Below are positions 6,041 through 10,524 of a DNA stretch of 10,524 nt, one piece after another. Origin of the DNA: Clostridia bacterium (GTDB lineage: Bacteria > Bacillota > Clostridia > UBA1381 > UMGS1253); contig JAFQPV010000076.1 of assembly GCA_017411585.1 (NCBI GenBank), forward strand, positions 1 through 10,524, in the 5' to 3' direction. Both the position numbers and the translations under genes were made by a program. The notes beneath the pieces are model-generated. The model worked only from the letters and a program-made list of their open reading frames with translations. It was not told the origin of the DNA and ran no database searches. Numbering within the stretch: the stretch's first letter is position 1; every line of letters starts with the position of its first letter.

Positions 6041-7037
6041 AAAGATGCGAAAAATAAATATACCGATTTTTGTATCGCATCAGGGCTGTCCGCATCAGTG
6101 TAGTTTTTGCAATCAAAAAACAATTACGGGCAGTGGTGATGCGGTAACGCCACATCAGGTAAGAAAGGCCATTGAAGCGGCATTGGAAACAGCGCCGAGG
6201 GCGCCAGTGCAGACCGAGGTTGCATTTTTTGGCGGCAGCTTTACGGCGATTGATGCGAAGCTGCAGGAAGCATTGCTCGGTGCGGCGAAGCCGTTTTTGG
6301 ACAGTGGTGCGGTGCACGGCATTCGTTTGTCTACGCGACCGGATTGTATTGATGATGTTGTGGTTGAGCGCCTTTTGCGTTACGGTGTGACGAGTGTGGA
6401 GCTCGGTGTGCAATCCTCGGATGCAGAGGTGATTACAATGAACAAGCGTGGGCACACATTTGAGGATGTTAAAGGCGCATTTTCACTTCTGCGTGCGGCA
6501 GGGTTTGAGGTCGGTTTGCAAATGATGCTTGGGCTTTACGGGTCGACACGCGAAAAAGACATACAAACCGCGCGCGATATTGCGGCATTAAAACCGGATA
6601 CGACACGTATTTATCCGACGGTGGTTTTGGAGGGCAGTCCGCTTTGCGATTTATATCGAAAAGGGGAATATGTACCGCTTACATTGGAGCAGGCGGTGGA
6701 CATTGCGGCGGCTGCGTATACAATTTTTAAAGAAAACGGCGTTCGTGTATTGCGTATGGGACTTATGGCTTCTGACACACTTTCAGATGGCTGTGTGGCA
6801 GGACCGCAGCATCCGGCGTTCGGCGAGCTTGTGTTGTCCAGGCTGTATCTATATAAAATGCGGCGCGCATTGGAGGGGAAAAACGGCGGAGAATTTACGT
6901 TTTACGTGCATCCTTCGCAGGTTTCCCAAGCGCTTGGGAATAAAAAAGAAAATAAAACGCGGATTTTTCGTGAACAAGGTGTAAACATTCGGGTAAAACC
7001 GCATGAAACTGTTGAATCAGGCGAAATTTTATGGTAG
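6033..7037 (+). CDS. Radical SAM protein, Elp3/YhcC-like, between rnc and smc
   Basis: This is a radical S-adenosylmethionine enzyme that should hold a 4Fe-4S cluster through GCPHQCSFC (Cys19, Cys23, Cys26, the CxxxCxxC motif). The motif FFGGSF (about 63-68) and the later TRPDCID, VELGVQSSD and VGLQMMLGLYGS strands continue the TIM-barrel core. The C-terminal part with GCVAGPQHPAFGELV resembles the radical-SAM C-terminal region of Elp3-type proteins, but there is no acetyltransferase domain. The substrate is unknown, and a tRNA- or translation-related job would be a guess. I chose ATG 6033 (334 residues), whose ATGTATAA overlaps the rnc stop. ATG 6045 is the alternative. The in-frame ATG at 5988 would add residues read from rnc and has no family support. 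The same neighbour between rnc and smc is common in Clostridia. The stop codon lies inside the hairpin at 7031-7061. Confidence 0.88.
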   Translation: MYKKMRKINIPIFVSHQGCPHQCSFCNQKTITGSGDAVTPHQVRKAIEAALETAPRAPVQTEVAFFGGSFTAIDAKLQEALLGAAKPFLDSGAVHGIRLSTRPDCIDDVVVERLLRYGVTSVELGVQSSDAEVITMNKRGHTFEDVKGAFSLLRAAGFEVGLQMMLGLYGSTREKDIQTARDIAALKPDTTRIYPTVVLEGSPLCDLYRKGEYVPLTLEQAVDIAAAAYTIFKENGVRVLRMGLMASDTLSDGCVAGPQHPAFGELVLSRLYLYKMRRALEGKNGGEFTFYVHPSQVSQALGNKKENKTRIFREQGVNIRVKPHETVESGEILW

Positions 7038-7065
7038 AATATTTTTATGATATTCTACCATTTTT
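7031..7065 (+). terminator. Hairpin with T-tract between the radical SAM gene and smc
   Basis: ATGGTAGAATAT (7031-7042) and ATATTCTACCAT (7050-7061) form a perfect 12-bp stem with a 7-base loop, followed by TTTTATT. The stem is AT-rich, so as a terminator it is probably leaky. It overlaps the last codon and stop of the upstream gene and lies 26 bases before smc. It may lower expression of smc relative to rnc or protect the 3' end of the upstream mRNA. Confidence 0.6.
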
Positions 7066-7075
7066 ATTGGCAAAT

Positions 7076-7083
7076 AAGGGGAG
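7076..7083 (+). promoter_or_regulatory. Ribosome binding site that favours a TTG start for smc
   Basis: AAGGGGAG (7076-7083) is only 1 base from the ATG at 7085, too close for use, but 7 bases from the in-frame TTG at 7091. The protein then begins (M)YLKSIELVGFKSF, which matches the usual Smc N-terminus MYLK. Confidence 0.7.
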
Positions 7084-7090
7084 AATGGCT

Positions 7091-10000
7091 TTGTATTTAA
7101 AAAGCATAGAACTTGTAGGTTTTAAGTCCTTTGCGGACAAAACGATTCTGAATTTCGAGCCGGGCGTTACAGGGGTTGTCGGGCCGAACGGAAGCGGTAA
7201 AAGTAATATTTCCGACGCGATTCGTTGGGTTATGGGCGAAATGAGTGCAAAGGCGCTGCGCGGCGGTAATATGCAGGACGTAATCTTTAACGGTACGGAA
7301 AAGCGCAAGCCGCTCGGTTATGCGCAGGTTAGCTTAACGCTGGAGAACACCGGCCGTACATTTAATATTGATTATGATGAGGTATGCGTTTCCAGACGTG
7401 TATATCGCTCGGGTGAAAGTGAATACTATATTAACGGCGCACAGTGCCGATTAAAGGATATTCATGAACTGTTTATGGATACCGGTCTCGGTCGTGACGG
7501 TTATTCGATTATCGGACAGGGTAAGGTTAGCGAAATTGTATCCGGTAAAAATGAGGAACGCCGTAACATCTTAGATGAGGCATCGGGCATTTCCAAATAC
7601 CGCCACCGCAAGGAGGAAGCACAGCGTAAGCTGGGGCATACGGAGGAAAACCTTGTGCGCATTGGCGATATCGTGACCGAGCTTGAAGGTCAGGTTGAGC
7701 CTTTGTTTAAGCAGAGCGAAAAGGCGAAAAAGTATCTGAATTTGCGTGAAGAATTAAAAAAGATTGATTTGAATTTGTTTATTCGCTCGACAGACCGGTT
7801 GAAAAAAGACGGTGATGCGGCGGATGCAAACTTTATTATTGTAACTGAGCAGCTAGGCAAATCACAGAGTGCATTTTCTGAAACAGAAGCAAAGATTGAA
7901 GAAGAAAATGCGAAGGCAGAAGCGCAGGAAAAACTGGTAGAGCAGCTGCATACGGAAAGCACGGATACCGAGGTGGTTTTGCGCGGTTATCTGGGTGAAA
8001 TCGATGTTTTGAAGCAGAGGATTGAATCCGGTAAAAGTGCATCGGACAGAAGTGCGGCGGATGTGCAGAATTTGAAGGCGCGTCTCGCGGCGGCGCAGGA
8101 AAATCATGCGAGCATTGAAAATGAACGCCGCGCACTGGAAGAAAAGCTGGATGAAAAGAAAGCAGAGCTTGCAGCGCTGGAGGAAAACAGCCGCGCAACC
8201 GTTTTAGAGTATGAAGACCATGCGCGCGCAATTAATGACAACAAAAGCGATATTATTGATAAGCTCAATGAAATTGCAGAGCTGAAAGCGCAGCTTAGCT
8301 CGCTTGAAGCATTTAAAACCGGCTTTGCTGAGCGTAAGGAAGCGCTTTCCAAAACGCAGGCAGCAAGCGAACAGACAATTCGAGAGCTTGCAGATAAGAA
8401 AAAGAGTGCTGAGGCGCTTTTGAAGGCACAGCAAGAGAAAATCGCCGAATTGGAAGCAGAGTGTAATACGCTGGATACACAGATGCAGATTCAAGAGGGC
8501 AAGTATGCTGCGGCAGAGCTTTCTCGCATTCAGGCAACGGAGGCATATAACAAAAAGGCATCCCGGCTGCATATGCTGCGGGAAATGGAAAAGGATTTCG
8601 AAGGGTTTGCGCGCGGCGTAAAGGGCGTTTTAGAAGCACATACACGCGGCGCATTAAAAAGCAGAAGTATCCACGGTGCACTTACCGCGTTGATGGAGGT
8701 AGAGCCAAGGGCAGTTGTTGCGATTGAAACCGTACTCGGTGCGGCGGCGCAAAATGTCGTTGTCGAAAACGAAGAGGATGCAAAGGCGGCAATTGCGTAC
8801 TTAAAGGAAAACCGTCTCGGTCGCGTGACGTTTTTACCGGTGTCCTCTGTGAAGGGGACAACGCTTGCGGAGGAAAATGAGGTTCGTGGCATGCGTGGCT
8901 ATGTGGCGCTTGCAAGCGCGCTTGTGAAAACCGATGCGCGCTATGTGGGCATTATCCGTCATCTGCTGGGTAGAACGGTGGTTGCCGACAATATTGATAA
9001 TGCGATTGCCATCAGCAAAAAGTTCGGGTATAAGTTCCGGGTTGTAACGCTGGAGGGCGAAGTACTCAATGCCGGTGGTGCAATTACAGGCGGCAGTGTC
9101 AATAAATCCACAGGTCTTTTAAGCCGCGCAGGCGAGATTAAAACGCTTGAAAAGGAAACTGCGGCATTAAAGCGTGAGACAGAAGCGGCAGAGGTACAGA
9201 TGGAGGAAATTAAAAAGGTGATTTCTGACACGAGTACACAGCGCGCTCAATTGGCACAGAAGCTGCAGGTTGCGCAGCAGGAGTGCGTGCGCTTAGAAGC
9301 GGATGCACAATATGCGGCGCAGGACCTTTTTGCAAGTGAAAATGCTGTGGCGGCTGCTGCAGTTGAAAAAGAACAGATTGATTTGCAGATTAAGGATGCA
9401 AATGACAGTATTGCTATTGTGATTAATAAAATCACATCGAATGAATTTGCGGTAGAGGAAGCGAACCGACAGATTGCCGAACACGAGGAAAGTCTTGCAG
9501 CGTGTGAGACAGCACGTGCGGCGGCAATGGAGGCGGTTTCCCAAAAGAATATTGAGATTACGAGCTTTGGGCGCGACATTTTTGCCTATAAGCAGCGCGC
9601 AGAGGATGTGCTTGTACAGGTTGGTGAGCTTGCGCGCGATATTGAAGGTCGCGAAGCGGATATCCGCGCAAACGATGATGCAGCCGTAGAAATGCTTGCG
9701 CAAATTGCGCAGAAGGAGCAGCTTGTTTCTGATACACGCAAAAAATCTGAGCAGATTTATGCAAACATTGATGCGGCGAATGCGGCACGTGCAGAAGCGA
9801 AGGCCGCAGCTGCGCAGCTTTTGGCAGACAGCAAAGAGGCGAGAGAAAAAATCTTTGCACTGCGCGAGGAGCAGACGCGCATTAACAATCAGCGTGTGAA
9901 AATTTCGGAAGAAATGGAAAATCTTTCGGAGCGCATCTGGAACGATTACGAATTGACCTACAGCACAGCACTGGAGTACAAAGCAGAAATCGGCACAGTG

Positions 10001-10524
10001 ACGGAGGCACAGAAAAATCTTGCATCCTTGCGCGGACAAATTCGTGCACTTGGTAATGTCAATGTCGATGCGATTGAAGAGTACAAGAGTGTGAAGGAAC
10101 GATTTGACTTCCTGTCCAATCAGTTTAATGATTTGACAACTGCAAAGAAGGATTTGGAAAAGCTGATTGCTTCCATCCAGGAAAAAATGAAGGAGCAGTT
10201 TAAGGTGCAGTTTGCGGTGATTAACAAGCACTTCAGCGAAACCTTTACGGCACTGTTTGGCGGCGGTAGAGCGGAGTTAAAGCTTGTGGATCCGGAAAAT
10301 GTACTCGAAAGCGGCATTGAAATTGAAGCACAGCCGCCGGGCAAGAAGCTGCAGAATTTGAGTTTGCTCTCCGGTGGTGAGATGGCGTTTACGGCGATTG
10401 CGCTTTTGTTTGCAATTTTGAAGGTGCGCCCGACACCATTCTGCGTGCTTGACGAGATTGAAGCGGCGCTTGATGAATCGAACGTATACCGATTTGCAGA
10501 CTATGTGCGTGACTACAGCAAGAA
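7091..10524 (+). CDS. smc: Chromosome partition protein Smc (3' end outside the window)
   Basis: Smc dimers form ATP-driven rings that with ScpA and ScpB fold and separate chromosomes. The frame is open for 1144 codons to the window edge, against about 1186 in the family, so roughly 40 residues are missing. Parts in order are the Walker A GPNGSGKS (31-38) and the Q-loop region IIGQGKVSEIVSGKNEERRN (about 140-160). A first coiled coil rich in Glu, Lys and Ala runs to about 500, then a hinge at about 505-665 with GFARGVKGVLEA and LNAGGAITGGSVN. A second coiled coil follows, then the signature SLLSGGEMAF (Ser1094-Glu1097) and Walker B FCVLDEIEAALDE (Asp1121, Glu1122). Residue 1098, just after the signature, is Met where Lys or Arg is usual in better-known Smc proteins. 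The start is TTG 7091, and ATG 7085 is the alternative. ftsY is the expected next gene but is not visible. Confidence 0.97.
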   Translation, partial: MYLKSIELVGFKSFADKTILNFEPGVTGVVGPNGSGKSNISDAIRWVMGEMSAKALRGGNMQDVIFNGTEKRKPLGYAQVSLTLENTGRTFNIDYDEVCVSRRVYRSGESEYYINGAQCRLKDIHELFMDTGLGRDGYSIIGQGKVSEIVSGKNEERRNILDEASGISKYRHRKEEAQRKLGHTEENLVRIGDIVTELEGQVEPLFKQSEKAKKYLNLREELKKIDLNLFIRSTDRLKKDGDAADANFIIVTEQLGKSQSAFSETEAKIEEENAKAEAQEKLVEQLHTESTDTEVVLRGYLGEIDVLKQRIESGKSASDRSAADVQNLKARLAAAQENHASIENERRALEEKLDEKKAELAALEENSRATVLEYEDHARAINDNKSDIIDKLNEIAELKAQLSSLEAFKTGFAERKEALSKTQAASEQTIRELADKKKSAEALLKAQQEKIAELEAECNTLDTQMQIQEGKYAAAELSRIQATEAYNKKASRLHMLREMEKDFEGFARGVKGVLEAHTRGALKSRSIHGALTALMEVEPRAVVAIETVLGAAAQNVVVENEEDAKAAIAYLKENRLGRVTFLPVSSVKGTTLAEENEVRGMRGYVALASALVKTDARYVGIIRHLLGRTVVADNIDNAIAISKKFGYKFRVVTLEGEVLNAGGAITGGSVNKSTGLLSRAGEIKTLEKETAALKRETEAAEVQMEEIKKVISDTSTQRAQLAQKLQVAQQECVRLEADAQYAAQDLFASENAVAAAAVEKEQIDLQIKDANDSIAIVINKITSNEFAVEEANRQIAEHEESLAACETARAAAMEAVSQKNIEITSFGRDIFAYKQRAEDVLVQVGELARDIEGREADIRANDDAAVEMLAQIAQKEQLVSDTRKKSEQIYANIDAANAARAEAKAAAAQLLADSKEAREKIFALREEQTRINNQRVKISEEMENLSERIWNDYELTYSTALEYKAEIGTVTEAQKNLASLRGQIRALGNVNVDAIEEYKSVKERFDFLSNQFNDLTTAKKDLEKLIASIQEKMKEQFKVQFAVINKHFSETFTALFGGGRAELKLVDPENVLESGIEIEAQPPGKKLQNLSLLSGGEMAFTAIALLFAILKVRPTPFCVLDEIEAALDESNVYRFADYVRDYSK

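Noticed and set aside
7690..8915. Several 80-130 codon minus-strand frames across the first Smc coiled coil
   Set aside because: They overlap each other and a well-supported gene, and show only Ser/Phe/Ala/Leu-rich antisense composition without ribosome binding sites.
9293..10231. 312-codon open frame on the minus strand within smc
   Set aside because: It is antisense to the Smc second coiled coil, rich in Cys, Leu, Arg and Phe as expected of a mirrored Glu/Lys/Ala-rich coding region, with no recognisable domain.

Overview
The window looks like chromosomal DNA of a Clostridia-type member of the Bacillota (Firmicutes). The grounds are the syntenic block plsX-acpP-rnc-radical SAM-smc, a SpoIVB sporulation peptidase gene, an FMN riboswitch in front of an S-component riboflavin transporter gene (ribU), GGAGG-type ribosome binding sites and intrinsic terminators. 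I cannot assign a genus from sequence alone. 

Layout. (1) Positions 1-1034 hold an AT-rich accessory segment: a possible 14-codon tail of an upstream gene, then a REP-associated tyrosine transposase (RAYT, IS200-like HUH family) bracketed by inverted copies of ggggacgtgcctgttttt and short tandem units. A 20-bp hairpin covers its promoter and ribosome binding site. (2) On the minus strand, 980-1474 is the N-terminal part of an exported protein of unknown function. Its 3' end runs into the RAYT repeats, so it appears to have been truncated by them. (3) Also on the minus strand, 1588-2823 is a full-length spoIVB reading frame interrupted by one in-frame TAA (1921-1923). The stop lies between the catalytic His and the Asp/Ser, so no intact protease can be made without readthrough. 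(4) From 2948 onward everything is on the plus strand: a consensus promoter, an FMN riboswitch with a large variable arm, a terminator, ribU, then plsX only 15 bases after ribU. (5) acpP has its own promoter and terminator. (6) rnc, a radical SAM protein overlapping it by 8 bases, and smc (cut by the window end close to its last codons) complete the block. 

How they work together. RibU binds riboflavin for import through an ECF module, and its transcript is presumably shut off by FMN. PlsX turns acyl-ACP into acyl-phosphate for phospholipid synthesis and AcpP carries those acyl chains. RNase III processes structured RNA, and Smc compacts the chromosome. The close ribU-plsX spacing puts a membrane-lipid gene potentially under FMN control. 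The most notable signals are the broken spoIVB, the repeat-driven gene truncation next to it, and the layered promoter/hairpin architecture of the RAYT. I found no CRISPR array, tRNA, rRNA, phage module or defence system here, and no clearly undescribed system.
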